Shown: positions 43,674 to 52,436, counted from the stretch's first letter. The stretch: DNA of 64,000 bases from Bacillota bacterium (GCA_023435895.1 JAEZLH010000026.1:1-64000), one strand, 5' to 3'. The notes: generated from the letters alone by a model not told the origin. Translations and numbers: made by a program.

Positions 43674-45523
43674 GTGAAGATAAAAACATTAAAACAGGAA
43701 ACCGCCCTATGATGGGCCCAGGTGGAATGGGTGGAGTTGTAGAAAAGCCCAGAAATTTTGGAAAAACAATTCAAAAACTTTTAAAGTATTGCACTAGCTA
43801 TATCATCCCTATTATGATTGCACTCACCGCAGCTATAGGAGGAACAATACTGCAAATCATTGGTCCCGACCAATTAAAGAATATGACCAATGAGATATCA
43901 AAAGGTCTCCCCGCGATGGTAAAAGGGGTACCGGTTATAAATAGTATAAATATGAATCAGGTTTGGAAAATTGCCATCGCTTTGGTGTTCTTTTATGCTG
44001 CTTCCATGCTCCTTAACCTCTATCAAAGCTTTACTATGGCAACCATAACACAGAAAATCTCTAAGAAAATGAGGTCGGATATTACACAGAAAATTCACCG
44101 CTTACCTCTTCGTTATTTTGACCGTTCAAGTTATGGTGATGTATTAAGCAGGGTTACCAACGATGTGGATGCAATCGGACAGACCTTGAATCAAAGTATT
44201 GGTACTCTGGTGACCTCCATTACATTATTGATTGGATCGCTTATCATGATGTTTTATAATAACTGGATTATGGCGATTACGGCAGTAGCTTCCAGTATTA
44301 TCGGTTTTGCATTCATGATGATTATTATGGCAAAATCACAAAAATATTTTATAGGTCAGCAGAGCGCCTTAGGTAAAATGAATGGTCATATTGATGAGAT
44401 TTACTCCGGTCACAATGTAGTTAAAGTATATAACGGATCTAAAAGTGAGAAAGCAAAATTCGAACAGATTAACCGTGATCTTTATAAAACTGCCTGGAAA
44501 TCACAATTTCTTTCAGGGCTAATGATGCCATTGATGGGCTTTGTAGGAAACCTTGGCTATGTGGCAGTGTGTGTAGTAGGTGCAGCTCTTGCCATGAACG
44601 GAACTATTTCCTTCGGTGTAATCGTAGCCTTTATGATGTATATCAGGCTATTTACCCAACCTTTATCCCAGATTGCTCAGGCCTTTAACAATTTACAGAG
44701 AACCGCGGCAGCAGGGGAACGTGTATTTGAATTCCTTGAGGAGGATGAGCTTGAGGATGAAAGTCAGAAAATAAATACATTAAGTGATGTAAAAGGAGAA
44801 GTTGAATTTCGTAATGTAGAGTTTGGATATACGAAAGAAAAGACAATCATCAATGATTTCTCAGCAAAAATAAAGGCAGGACAAAAGGTAGCGATAGTTG
44901 GACCTACTGGTGCCGGAAAGACAACGATTGTGAACCTGTTAATGAGATTTTATGAACTAAATAAAGGAGAAATCTTGCTCGACGGCACACCAATCAGTCA
45001 ATTGCCCAGAGAAAATGTTCATGAGCAATTCTCAATGGTATTACAAGACAGCTGGCTATTTGAAGGAACCATTCGTGATAATATTGTATACAGTAAGCAG
45101 GGTGTAACACAGGAGCAGGTCATTGCCGCCAGTAAAACAGTTGGATTACACCACTTTATTAAAACCTTGCCGGATGGCTATGATACAGTGCTTAATTCCA
45201 AGTCCAGTTTATCAGAAGGGCAGAAGCAGCTGATTACCATCGCTCGTGCAATGATTCAGGATGCACCGTTATTAATCCTTGATGAGGCAACCAGTTCTGT
45301 AGATACCAGAACAGAACGAATTGTTCAAAAGGCAATGGATCAATTAACAAGCGGAAGAACCTCCTTTGTAATCGCTCACAGGCTTTCCACCATAAAAAAT
45401 GCTGATCTAATCTTAGTAATGAAAGACGGCGATATTATTGAAAGTGGTAGCCATAACGAACTGATTGAGCAGGGTGGCTTCTATAGTGAACTGTATAATA
45501 GCCAGTTTGAGTCAGCCGCTTAA
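43670..45523 (+). CDS. Multidrug ABC exporter half-transporter, catalytic partner
   Basis: The 617-residue partner has a Gly/Met-rich N-terminal extension (about 10-30), six transmembrane helices and a consensus ATPase: GPTGAGKTT, LSEGQ, LILDEATSSVD with the catalytic Glu, and H-loop IAHRLSTI. With the preceding protein it should form a heterodimeric drug or peptide exporter under MarR control. Signature here is LSEGQ, so the composite site using the partner's VSGGQ with this Walker A is the functional one. Confidence 0.92.
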   Translation: MSEDKNIKTGNRPMMGPGGMGGVVEKPRNFGKTIQKLLKYCTSYIIPIMIALTAAIGGTILQIIGPDQLKNMTNEISKGLPAMVKGVPVINSINMNQVWKIAIALVFFYAASMLLNLYQSFTMATITQKISKKMRSDITQKIHRLPLRYFDRSSYGDVLSRVTNDVDAIGQTLNQSIGTLVTSITLLIGSLIMMFYNNWIMAITAVASSIIGFAFMMIIMAKSQKYFIGQQSALGKMNGHIDEIYSGHNVVKVYNGSKSEKAKFEQINRDLYKTAWKSQFLSGLMMPLMGFVGNLGYVAVCVVGAALAMNGTISFGVIVAFMMYIRLFTQPLSQIAQAFNNLQRTAAAGERVFEFLEEDELEDESQKINTLSDVKGEVEFRNVEFGYTKEKTIINDFSAKIKAGQKVAIVGPTGAGKTTIVNLLMRFYELNKGEILLDGTPISQLPRENVHEQFSMVLQDSWLFEGTIRDNIVYSKQGVTQEQVIAASKTVGLHHFIKTLPDGYDTVLNSKSSLSEGQKQLITIARAMIQDAPLLILDEATSSVDTRTERIVQKAMDQLTSGRTSFVIAHRLSTIKNADLILVMKDGDIIESGSHNELIEQGGFYSELYNSQFESAA

Positions 45524-45673
45524 GTAAATAGGAGAGAATTGCCCTAGGAATACTCTGTTCCATTCTTATTGCTGGAATAATCGCGGCTAAGGCGAAATGC
45601 TCGTATGGAATGAGATTATATAAATAATATTCCAATGCTTGATATTATTTTTACATGACATGATTTCATGAAT

Positions 45674-45716
45674 AAAAATAGCTAGGACCAAAGAAGAATG
45701 GTTCTCAGCTATTTTT
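45674..45716. terminator. Terminator after the ABC exporter genes
   Basis: AATAGCT pairs with AGCTATT, with GGACCA/TGGTTCTC above it, followed by TTTTTTATTT. A-rich on the 5' side, so it may also serve the LysR gene on the minus strand. The 150 bases between the exporter stop and this hairpin show nothing else. Confidence 0.8.
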
Positions 45717-45803
45717 TATTTCAACTCTTCCTATAAGCTTATCTTTAACGTGGTAATTTATCATGCATATATTCCAATAAATGATAGTGCTAAAGCACCT
45801 TCA

Positions 45804-46721
45804 TCAATTGGATGGGATGGTACCCTCCTTGAGAAAAAGGTTGCTGTCTGTAACAATCTGTATAAACAGTTTCATCAAAGGACTAATCCATTTGTTTTTA
45901 TGATGGGCACAGACGGCAACCAGCTTTTGGTCATCCAATTCGGTGGGAATTTTGCATAATTCACCACTCCTAATTTCATTTTCAACGGTATAGGATGGGA
46001 GATAGGTAATACCTACATCGTTTTTTACCAAATTTTTGATTGTGGGAATACTCCATAATTCAATCGTATGATCTAGCTGAATATTTTTCTTATTCAAGTA
46101 CTCCTCAAAAATCTGACGAAAAATACAGTCTGGTTCATCAATGATGAAGGGATACTCGATATTTCGATTAGGAGTAATAAAATCGCTAAACTCAGCTTTA
46201 ATTTGAGGAGAAGCAACCAGATACATTGTACATTCTCCGATGGGATATACCTGTAGAAAATCCTGTGCCTCACACACGTTAATATAAAAAACACCTAAAT
46301 CAATTTTGCCGGTGCGAACCTTTTCCAAGATTTCATAGCAATTGGTCGAGCGAAGATATAACTTGGCCTTTGGAGCGATTCTATGAAATTCCTTTAATAC
46401 CGGAGCCATCTTATAACACAGGATGGTTTCGGCAGATTCTATATGTAACTCCCCTTTTAGTTCTGGCAGATTGTCGCTGAAACCACTGAGCCTCTCCATA
46501 GATTCTAATACATCTTCAACATAAGTAATTAATTCTTTTCCAGCTTTAGTTAATGTCATATTTCTTCCGATTTTCTCAAAGATCTTAATGCATAGTTCCT
46601 GTTCCAATTGTTTCATCTGAAACGTTATTGTTGATTGGGTATAGTTTAACTTGTCGGCAGCCTTAGTAAAACTTCCCTCTGTGATGATTGTCTTAAATGT
46701 TTGAAGATATTTGAGCTCCAT
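45804..46721 (-). CDS. LysR-family regulator, probable controller of the LysE-type exporter
   Basis: The 305-residue protein has an N-terminal HTH (MELKYLQTFKTIITEGSFTKAADKLNYTQST) and a LysR effector domain (about 90-295). It is divergent from the LysE-family gene at 46833, the classical LysG/LysE arrangement, with a perfect inverted repeat between them. Start behind AAAGGAGAAAG on the minus strand. The coinducer is probably an amino acid. Confidence 0.9.
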   Translation of the reverse strand: MELKYLQTFKTIITEGSFTKAADKLNYTQSTITFQMKQLEQELCIKIFEKIGRNMTLTKAGKELITYVEDVLESMERLSGFSDNLPELKGELHIESAETILCYKMAPVLKEFHRIAPKAKLYLRSTNCYEILEKVRTGKIDLGVFYINVCEAQDFLQVYPIGECTMYLVASPQIKAEFSDFITPNRNIEYPFIIDEPDCIFRQIFEEYLNKKNIQLDHTIELWSIPTIKNLVKNDVGITYLPSYTVENEIRSGELCKIPTELDDQKLVAVCAHHKNKWISPLMKLFIQIVTDSNLFLKEGTIPSN

Positions 46722-46734
46722 GCTTTCTCCTTTA

Positions 46735-46759
46735 ATAGTTCATTATATTCGAACTATTA
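46735..46759. promoter_or_regulatory. LysR-type operator between lysR and the exporter gene
   Basis: AATAGTTC-N9-GAACTATT is a perfect 8-bp inverted repeat, with the T-N11-A core expected for LysR-type sites. It lies 14 bases upstream of the regulator start, so the regulator controls itself and the divergent exporter. Confidence 0.75.
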
Positions 46760-46832
46760 CTATAAAAGTTTCAATTTGATTTATATATTTGTTGAAGTTA
46801 TTATATAAAAAAAGCAAGGAGATGGCAAGATT

Positions 46833-47411
46833 ATGAATTATATTTTAGCGTATTTACCTTATGCATTTATCACCGCATATACACCGGGTCCCAATAATAT
46901 ATTGGCGTTAAATGCAGTAAGCCGCAAAGGTTTGAAGAGAGGAAAAGCTACCCTTATTGGCATTGCGGTCGGATTTGTGGTAGTTATGGCACTCAGTGCA
47001 ATTCTATGCATGGAATTGATAGAAGTTATTCCCCAGTTGGCAGGTGTATTTAAATATATCGGAGCTGTTTATATAGTGTGGCTCGCTCTCCATATTTTAA
47101 TGAGCAAACCATTAAACGTAGACAAGGAGGAAAAGGGGGATTTTCGTAACGCATTTATTCTTCAATTCATAAATGTAAAAATTATTTTGTATGCAATAAC
47201 CATTTACTCCGGTTACATATTCCCCTATACAAGCTCTAAAGCTCTATTAGCTGTAAGTGTGGTCTGTAATTCGATTATTGGAATTTCCGGATGTATTACA
47301 TGGTCACTTGCCGGTCAATTATTGCAAAAGCAGTTCCAAAAACATTACCGCCTTATGAATATTATTATGTGTGTTATATTACTTTGGAGTGCGGTGCATT
47401 TAATCCTTTAA
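46833..47411 (+). CDS. LysE/RhtB-family amino-acid exporter
   Basis: The 192-residue protein has six hydrophobic segments and the family start ITAYTPGPNNILALN (13-27), a conserved aspartate-free re-entrant PGPN motif of LysE/RhtB exporters. Length is slightly shorter than the usual 205. It is divergent from the LysR regulator and should export an amino acid or related compound when internal levels rise. Start ATG 46833 behind AGGAGATGG. Confidence 0.88.
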   Translation: MNYILAYLPYAFITAYTPGPNNILALNAVSRKGLKRGKATLIGIAVGFVVVMALSAILCMELIEVIPQLAGVFKYIGAVYIVWLALHILMSKPLNVDKEEKGDFRNAFILQFINVKIILYAITIYSGYIFPYTSSKALLAVSVVCNSIIGISGCITWSLAGQLLQKQFQKHYRLMNIIMCVILLWSAVHLIL

Positions 47412-47494
47412 CCCCCTTTTGCCTATATTTTAGGAGAAAATGTAATTTCATATGATAATCAAATGATCAAATGATCAAATTTTTACTAATTCCC

Positions 47495-47532
47495 TTGACA
47501 TGCAACCAAATGGTTGCTAATATATTGGTATG
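47495..47532 (+). promoter_or_regulatory. Promoter with operator in the spacer and start codon at the expected +1
   Basis: TTGACA (47495-47500) and TAATAT (47518-47523) are 17 bp apart. The spacer is filled by GCAACCA-AA-TGGTTGC (47502-47517), a perfect 7-bp inverted repeat. The coding ATG at 47530 is seven bases after the -10, where transcription would begin, and no ribosome site precedes it. Three ATCAAATG-type repeats (47458-47481) lie just upstream. Confidence 0.75.
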
Positions 47533-48285
47533 GATAAAATATTTAATGCGTTAGGAGATAAATCCAGAAGATATCTTTTGGATTTATTGTATCAGAAAAA
47601 CGGACAGTCTTTAACAGAGTTAAGTTCTATGTTAGATATGTCCAGGCAAGCAGTAACAAAGCATTTAAAAATCTTGGAAGATGCAGAACTAGTCATACCG
47701 GTATGGAAGGGAAAGGAGAAGCTACATTATCTAAATCCGGTACCATTACAACTGATTTATTCTCGCTGGATCGGTAAGTTTGACGAGAACCGTCTGCAAG
47801 AACTATATGATCTAAAGAATGCTTTGGAAAATACGAATCAGGAGGCAAACATGAAAGGTTTTACTTATCAAATTGTAATTTCATCAACCGCACAAAAAGT
47901 ATGGGATTCCCTTACCACCCCAGAATTCACACAAAAATTCTGGTTTGGTAGAAGAGTCGTGTCCAATTGGAAGATTGGCTCAGAAGTTTTAGTTATAACA
48001 CCGGAAGGAATGGAGGAAGTCAAAGGAAAGGTTGTTGAATATGACCCGAATAAAAGACTTTCTTATACTTGGAGAACTCCAACAGACAGTGAAGAAGAAA
48101 CAACAACCGTCGTTTTTGAACTTCAAGAGATGGGACCTATGGTTAAACTAACAATTCTTCATGATATTGATGCAGAGAACGCGAAGTTCCAGCAGGCTGC
48201 AGCAGGATGGACCTTTATCCTCTGTGGATTGAAGACCTTCCTTGAAACAGGAGAACCAATGCCATCTATCCCTTGGAAAAAATAG
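47530..48285 (+). CDS. ArsR-type HTH fused to an SRPBCC (AHSA1-like) domain
   Basis: The 251-residue protein joins an ArsR winged helix (about 1-85, recognition segment MSRQAVTKHLKILEDAELV) to an AHSA1-type SRPBCC domain (about 108-245, with FTQKFWFGRRVVSNWKIG). The fusion suggests a regulator whose C-terminal hydrophobic cavity binds the inducer. No metal-binding ArsR cysteines are visible. The mRNA is probably leaderless, and the operator in its own promoter points to autorepression. No close target gene lies downstream, so it may control itself and distant genes. Confidence 0.87.
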   Translation: MDKIFNALGDKSRRYLLDLLYQKNGQSLTELSSMLDMSRQAVTKHLKILEDAELVIPVWKGKEKLHYLNPVPLQLIYSRWIGKFDENRLQELYDLKNALENTNQEANMKGFTYQIVISSTAQKVWDSLTTPEFTQKFWFGRRVVSNWKIGSEVLVITPEGMEEVKGKVVEYDPNKRLSYTWRTPTDSEEETTTVVFELQEMGPMVKLTILHDIDAENAKFQQAAAGWTFILCGLKTFLETGEPMPSIPWKK

Positions 48286-48485
48286 TACTAATTTAAAAAT
48301 ATAAGGCGCCTTATTGGATTTTGAGAAGTTTATCTATGCTATATCGGATAGAAGTTCATAATATCCTGTAAGTACGTCTTATTTTATTGCAGTTTTGTCT
48401 TAAGCAATAAAATATCTCTTTTGTATATTTGTTTGACTTTAAGATTCATCCTATTCTACTATTTGTACCAGCTGAATTTTATAGG
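48286..48485. other. Non-coding stretch with a weak hairpin
   Basis: TTTTATTGC (48382-48390) pairs with GCAATAAAA (48404-48412), followed by a broken T run. It may terminate the ArsR-SRPBCC transcript. I see no gene in this stretch. Confidence 0.45.
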
Positions 48486-48514
48486 TTGGCATTCTGTGCG
48501 AAACGTATTATAAT
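48486..48514 (+). promoter_or_regulatory. Promoter of the CsoR-type gene
   Basis: TTGGCA (48486-48491) and TATAAT (48509-48514) are 17 bp apart, giving a leader of about 40 nt before the start at 48562. Confidence 0.65.
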
Positions 48515-48561
48515 ATTAAAATCGGTTTGACATAATCAGTTAACTTATGAGAGGGGATATA

Positions 48562-48906
48562 ATGGTGAATTCGGAACATACGCATATCACACCGGAGGGT
48601 AAGGTAATTACTCATAATCATACGGATGAGAGTGGTCATACCCATAGCCATAAGAATACGAAAGCAGTATTAGCAAGGCTCTCCCGTGCGAGTGGTCATT
48701 TAAATTCTGTAAAGCGGATGATTGAAGACGGCAAGGATTGCAGTGAGGTACTAATCCAGTTGTCTGCGGTTATCGCCGCGCTTAATAATACCGGTAAGGT
48801 GATTTTAAAAGATCATCTGGAACATTGTATCGTAGATGCAGTGGAATCTGGTGATACAACAGCTATTGAAAACTTAAATAAGGCAATCGACAGTTTTATG
48901 AAGTAG
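48562..48906 (+). CDS. CsoR/FrmR-family metal-sensing repressor with His-rich N-terminus
   Basis: The 114-residue protein is an all-helical CsoR/RcnR-family (PF02583) repressor. Metal ligand positions are Cys60, His85 and Cys89 (the last two in DHLEHC), matching the C-H-C set of Cu(I)-sensing CsoR and of the nickel sensor InrS. The first 30 residues are unusually histidine-rich (seven His, including HTHSH), as in nickel or cobalt sensors. I chose ATG 48562 behind GAGGGG. A cobalt/nickel ECF transporter follows, so nickel or cobalt is as likely a ligand as copper. Confidence 0.85.
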   Translation: MVNSEHTHITPEGKVITHNHTDESGHTHSHKNTKAVLARLSRASGHLNSVKRMIEDGKDCSEVLIQLSAVIAALNNTGKVILKDHLEHCIVDAVESGDTTAIENLNKAIDSFMK

Positions 48907-48919
48907 TATAACAAGACTT

Positions 48920-49080
48920 ATGTACTTATTATTCAGTTCAAAGGGATATGGCGTATAACCTTCTTATTCTGATCGTCGTATAACCCCATCCAGGGGATGT
49001 GAAACTTAAGAATAAGTCGCAATTTGGATTTGCTTTAATCCGGCAAACCTAGCAAATAAAGGCATATGCTTATTTTAGTT
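48920..49080 (+). ncRNA. Possible structured leader upstream of the cobalt/nickel transporter
   Basis: CTTATTCT (48953-48960) can pair with AGAATAAG (49008-49015), enclosing a CCCC-ATCCA-GGGG hairpin and a GATGTGAAAC segment, then GTCGCAA. The order faintly recalls the GGTGAAA and B12-box parts of a cobalamin riboswitch, but key consensus bases are missing. It may be a diverged riboswitch or only chance pairing. A promoter closer to cbiM exists at 49111-49138, which weakens the case. Confidence 0.25.
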
Positions 49081-49109
49081 ATTATTTGATTTTTTATCCC
49101 CCATACGGG

Positions 49110-49161
49110 CTTGTTAGCAAATAGGATATGGTTATAATGATAATATACTAATACTAACAAG
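49110..49161 (+). promoter_or_regulatory. cbiM promoter framed by an inverted repeat
   Basis: TTGTTA (49111-49116) and TATAAT (49133-49138) are 16 bp apart. CTTGTTAG (49110-49117) and CTAACAAG (49154-49161) form a perfect 8-bp inverted repeat that encloses the promoter and overlaps the -35, so it may be an operator or a 5' hairpin partner. Confidence 0.6.
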
Positions 49162-49177
49162 AAGGGCAGGATGAAAA

Positions 49178-50179
49178 ATGCATATTCCTGATAATTATTT
49201 GAGTCCATCAACCTGTGCAGTCATGGGGGCTGCCATGGTTCCGGTTTGGACAAAGTCGATTAATAAAGTGAAGGAAGAAATTCCGAAAGTAAAGATACCA
49301 ATGATGGGTGTAGGCGCAGCATTTTCCTTTTTGCTGATGATGTTCAATGTGCCATTGCCCGGAGGTACTACAGGTCATGCAGTAGGAGGAACCTTATTAG
49401 CCATCTTACTTGGTCCCTATGCAGCCTGTATCAGCGTATCGGTTGCACTATTCATTCAGGCATTATTGTTTGGCGACGGAGGAATATTAGCCTTCGCTGC
49501 TAATTGCTTTAATATGGCGTTTATCTTACCATTTGCAGGTTATTACATATATAAGTTAATTAAGGATTCTATAAAGTCTGAAAAGGGAGAATACCTTGGA
49601 ATTTTGTTCGCCTCCTATATCGGAATTAATTTGGCGGCTCTAGCTGCATCCATCGAATTTGGATTGCAACCGTTATTATTCCAGGATGCTGCAGGTCAGG
49701 CACTGTATTCTCCTTATCCTCTTTCTGTATCCATTCCCGCTATGATGATTCCTCATCTTTTAGCTGCCGGATTTGTTGAAGCAATCTTTACATTAGCGAT
49801 TGTAGCATATATCAAAAGAGTATCGCCAGGTACCATTTATGAAGGTGGCAAGCAAAAAATGAAGGCGATTTATGGATTAGTCATTGCTCTAGTCTGTTTG
49901 ACTCCTCTTGGTCTTTTGGCTACCGGAACCGCTTGGGGCGAATGGGGAGCCGATGAAATCAAAGAGGTAATCTCAGGAGGAAAGGCTCTTGGTTTTACTC
50001 CAAAAGGAATGAGCAACGGTTTTAATTTTAATTCTATTATGCCGGATTATGCAGTGAGTGGCTTATCAGAGATTGCAGGATATCTATTATCCGCAGTTGC
50101 AGGTGTTGCAATCTTGATTATTCTATTTAAGATTGTTGGTAATATGAAGAAAAGCAAGGTAGGAAGTAATATTGGATAA
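49178..50179 (+). CDS. cbiM: ECF cobalt/nickel transporter substrate-binding component, CbiM fused to CbiN/NikN-like part
   Basis: The 333-residue protein starts MHIPDNYLSP, the metal-binding N-terminus of CbiM/NikM. About seven hydrophobic segments form the CbiM core (to about 220). A C-terminal part (about 228-325) with one helix at each end matches the PDGLE/NikN-type auxiliary domain. It should capture Co2+ or Ni2+ at the membrane. The start follows AGGGCAGG. The next gene overlaps its end by 8 bases. Confidence 0.88.
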   Translation: MHIPDNYLSPSTCAVMGAAMVPVWTKSINKVKEEIPKVKIPMMGVGAAFSFLLMMFNVPLPGGTTGHAVGGTLLAILLGPYAACISVSVALFIQALLFGDGGILAFAANCFNMAFILPFAGYYIYKLIKDSIKSEKGEYLGILFASYIGINLAALAASIEFGLQPLLFQDAAGQALYSPYPLSVSIPAMMIPHLLAAGFVEAIFTLAIVAYIKRVSPGTIYEGGKQKMKAIYGLVIALVCLTPLGLLATGTAWGEWGADEIKEVISGGKALGFTPKGMSNGFNFNSIMPDYAVSGLSEIAGYLLSAVAGVAILIILFKIVGNMKKSKVGSNIG

Positions 50180-50999
50180 CTCAAGGGAAGGTCAAGCAAA
50201 AATTCCGGCTTGGCTGACAGAAAATGATAATTATATACCGTTAAAGGATAAGGATACTTTTGTTAACAAAAGTATCCTATCTGTATTTAAGCTTCTTTCA
50301 AGAATCAGAATGCAGGATCAGAATCAAATTGCTACAGATTCCATTCATGTCATTCTTAAAGTACTAATGACCTTTCTCCTGATTGTCTTAGTATCCGTTA
50401 CTAGAAGCTTTGTATTTGTGATTATAGTAAATGTTTATCTCCTTGTGCGGTTAAGTTTAATTAATGCAAATCAGATGATGCAGATATTAAAGTTAAGCTT
50501 TGGAGTGACTTTATTTACTGCTTTCATTATGCTGCCGGCAGCAATTACCGGGAATACCTATAGCTATGTTATGCTCACATCAAAGGTAGCTGCAAATATA
50601 ACCTCCATAGGATTACTGTCTCATTTATCCAAATGGTATGACCTTACAGGGGCGTTAAAACGGTTTCATATACCTGATATATTCATTATGGTTCTAGATA
50701 TTACGATTAAATATTTATATTTGTTAGGGGAATTCTCATTAAATCTATTATATGCATTAAAATTAAGATCTGTGGGAAAAAACAATAAGAAGTATCATAC
50801 CCTGGGTGGAATTGCAGGAAATATGTTTCTCCAATCCAGAGAACTGGCACAAGAGATGCACCAGGCCATGGAATGCAGAGGATTTTCCGGTGAATACCGC
50901 GTTCCCAGTAAAAGAAAGTTGGTTTGGCAGGACTATTGCTATATTGTAATACATCTTGCTTTATTCTGTCTTTTTATTTATTTTGCCAGGATAGTGTAA
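50172..50999 (+). CDS. cbiQ: ECF transporter T component CbiQ
   Basis: The 275-residue membrane protein has five or six hydrophobic segments and the CbiQ C-terminal coupling motif EMHQAMECRGFSGEY (about 234-248; consensus A-R-G). It links the substrate component with the ATPase. TTG 50172 lies six bases behind TAGGAAG and overlaps cbiM, so translation is coupled. Confidence 0.88.
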   Translation: MDNSREGQAKIPAWLTENDNYIPLKDKDTFVNKSILSVFKLLSRIRMQDQNQIATDSIHVILKVLMTFLLIVLVSVTRSFVFVIIVNVYLLVRLSLINANQMMQILKLSFGVTLFTAFIMLPAAITGNTYSYVMLTSKVAANITSIGLLSHLSKWYDLTGALKRFHIPDIFIMVLDITIKYLYLLGEFSLNLLYALKLRSVGKNNKKYHTLGGIAGNMFLQSRELAQEMHQAMECRGFSGEYRVPSKRKLVWQDYCYIVIHLALFCLFIYFARIV

Positions 51000-51052
51000 A
51001 ATCAAAAAACGAATTCACACCCAAAACTTCTTCAAAGGGAGAAAGTGATAAT

Positions 51053-51802
51053 ATGATTGAATTAAAAAATATAAGTTATGCCTATCAAGATAGGATAGCT
51101 TTAGATAATATTAGCTTAGAGATAGGCAAAGGAGAAGCAGTTGCTTTATTAGGAGCAAATGGCTGCGGAAAGTCCACTCTTCTTAAAATAATTAACGGTA
51201 TTATTTCACCGGAGAGCGGCAACTATCGGTTTCAAGGAGAGGAGATTACTCCAAAGAAGCTTCAGGACAGCCAGTTCTCGAAGAGATTTCACAAAAGAAT
51301 AGGATTTGTGTTTCAAAATTCTGACACACAATTATTTTGTTCCTCTGTTTATGATGAAATAGCCTTTGGTCCAAGACAGATGGGGTTAAGTGAAGAAGAA
51401 ATCGAAAGCAGGGTTGACGATTGTCTTACTTTACTGAATATAAAAGAATTGAAGGATCGTATTCCCTATCATTTAAGCGGTGGCGAAAAACGCAAAGTGG
51501 CTATTGCCTGTGTTATGTCATTAAACCCTGACTTATTAGTGCTTGACGAACCAATGAATGGTCTTGATCCAAAGACTCAACGCTGGTTGGTAGAATTTTT
51601 GAGTCAGTTAAATCAGTCTGGAAAAACTTTGATTATCTCCACCCATAATATGGAACTGGTACATGAACTGTCAAAACGAGCTATATTATTTGATGAAAAT
51701 CATAAGATTGTTGCTGATATGGAGAGTAACCAATTACTTAATTGTGCGGAGCTTTTGATTCGGGTCAATTTAGTTGATCGCAACTATCAAAAGAATGGAT
51801 GA
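51053..51802 (+). CDS. cbiO: ECF transporter ATPase CbiO
   Basis: The 249-residue ABC ATPase has Walker A GANGCGKST (about 37-45), Q-loop VFQNSDTQLF as in ECF ATPases, signature LSGGEKRKV and Walker B LLVLDEPMNGLD. It powers CbiM-Q uptake of cobalt or nickel. I chose ATG 51053 behind AAAGGGAG because the frame upstream overlaps cbiQ and has no family match. Confidence 0.9.
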   Translation: MIELKNISYAYQDRIALDNISLEIGKGEAVALLGANGCGKSTLLKIINGIISPESGNYRFQGEEITPKKLQDSQFSKRFHKRIGFVFQNSDTQLFCSSVYDEIAFGPRQMGLSEEEIESRVDDCLTLLNIKELKDRIPYHLSGGEKRKVAIACVMSLNPDLLVLDEPMNGLDPKTQRWLVEFLSQLNQSGKTLIISTHNMELVHELSKRAILFDENHKIVADMESNQLLNCAELLIRVNLVDRNYQKNG

Positions 51803-51824
51803 AATTTAATAGCTGATATTGGAG

Positions 51825-51855
51825 AGACTATTTCTGCGAATGAAATAGTCTTTTA
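51825..51855 (+). terminator. Terminator after cbiO
   Basis: AGACTATTTC (51825-51834) and GAAATAGTCT (51842-51851) form a perfect 10-bp stem followed by TTTT. The 260 bases after it, to 52118, are AT-rich and contain the promoter region of the next gene; no other gene is seen. Confidence 0.85.
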
Positions 51856-52118
51856 ATTCATAAGGTTATAAAATTTTTTGATAATTGAACAACTAATACA
51901 TTTTTTTCAGTACATGAATCGTTATATTTGATTGAAATGTATGTCAGATTCTTTCTGGGGAGTAATCAGAGTGAACAATAATTTTAACACTCTATTTTAA
52001 AAATAATATATAATCCGTATTTTTTATATGTTATAATCATGCTATAATTATGGTAACATATAATACCATATAAAAGTTGCTATGTACAATTTCATTTTAT
52101 GAAGAAAGGATTAACCAG

Positions 52119-52436
52119 ATGAAGATTATTATGTATGGAACTGAGATTTGTCCGGATTGTGTGGAAGCAAAGGGACAATTGAGTAATTTAGAGGGTATTA
52201 CCTTAGACTACCGAAATATCACCTCCAGTACATCGATATTGAAAGAATTCTTAAACTATCGAGACCATGATGCATTATTTCGTCCAATCGTCCATGGCGG
52301 GAAGATTGGCATTCCGTTCTTTATCCTTGAGGATGGAACAAAGACCTTTGAAATCACGGATTACGTTAAATTTGACCAAAAGGAATCAAAGGATAATGTG
52401 TCAGCCTGCTCGATTGATGGGAAGGGACAATGCTAA
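52119..52436 (+). CDS. Glutaredoxin-like thioredoxin-fold protein (CPDC motif)
   Basis: The 105-residue protein starts IIMYGTEICPDCVEAK with a CxxC redox pair CPDC at 11-14 and a later GIPFF segment with the cis-Pro (about 69). This is the glutaredoxin-related group common in clostridia. Two further Cys near the C-terminus (ACS, QC-end) are unusual. It likely reduces disulphides or handles thiols in the cytosol. ATG 52119 lies behind AGAAAGGA. Confidence 0.82.
   Translation: MKIIMYGTEICPDCVEAKGQLSNLEGITLDYRNITSSTSILKEFLNYRDHDALFRPIVHGGKIGIPFFILEDGTKTFEITDYVKFDQKESKDNVSACSIDGKGQC

Noticed and set aside
50924..51052. Extended start for CbiO
   Set aside because: It overlaps the cbiQ coding region and gives a hydrophobic stretch not found in CbiO; a good ribosome site precedes ATG 51053.
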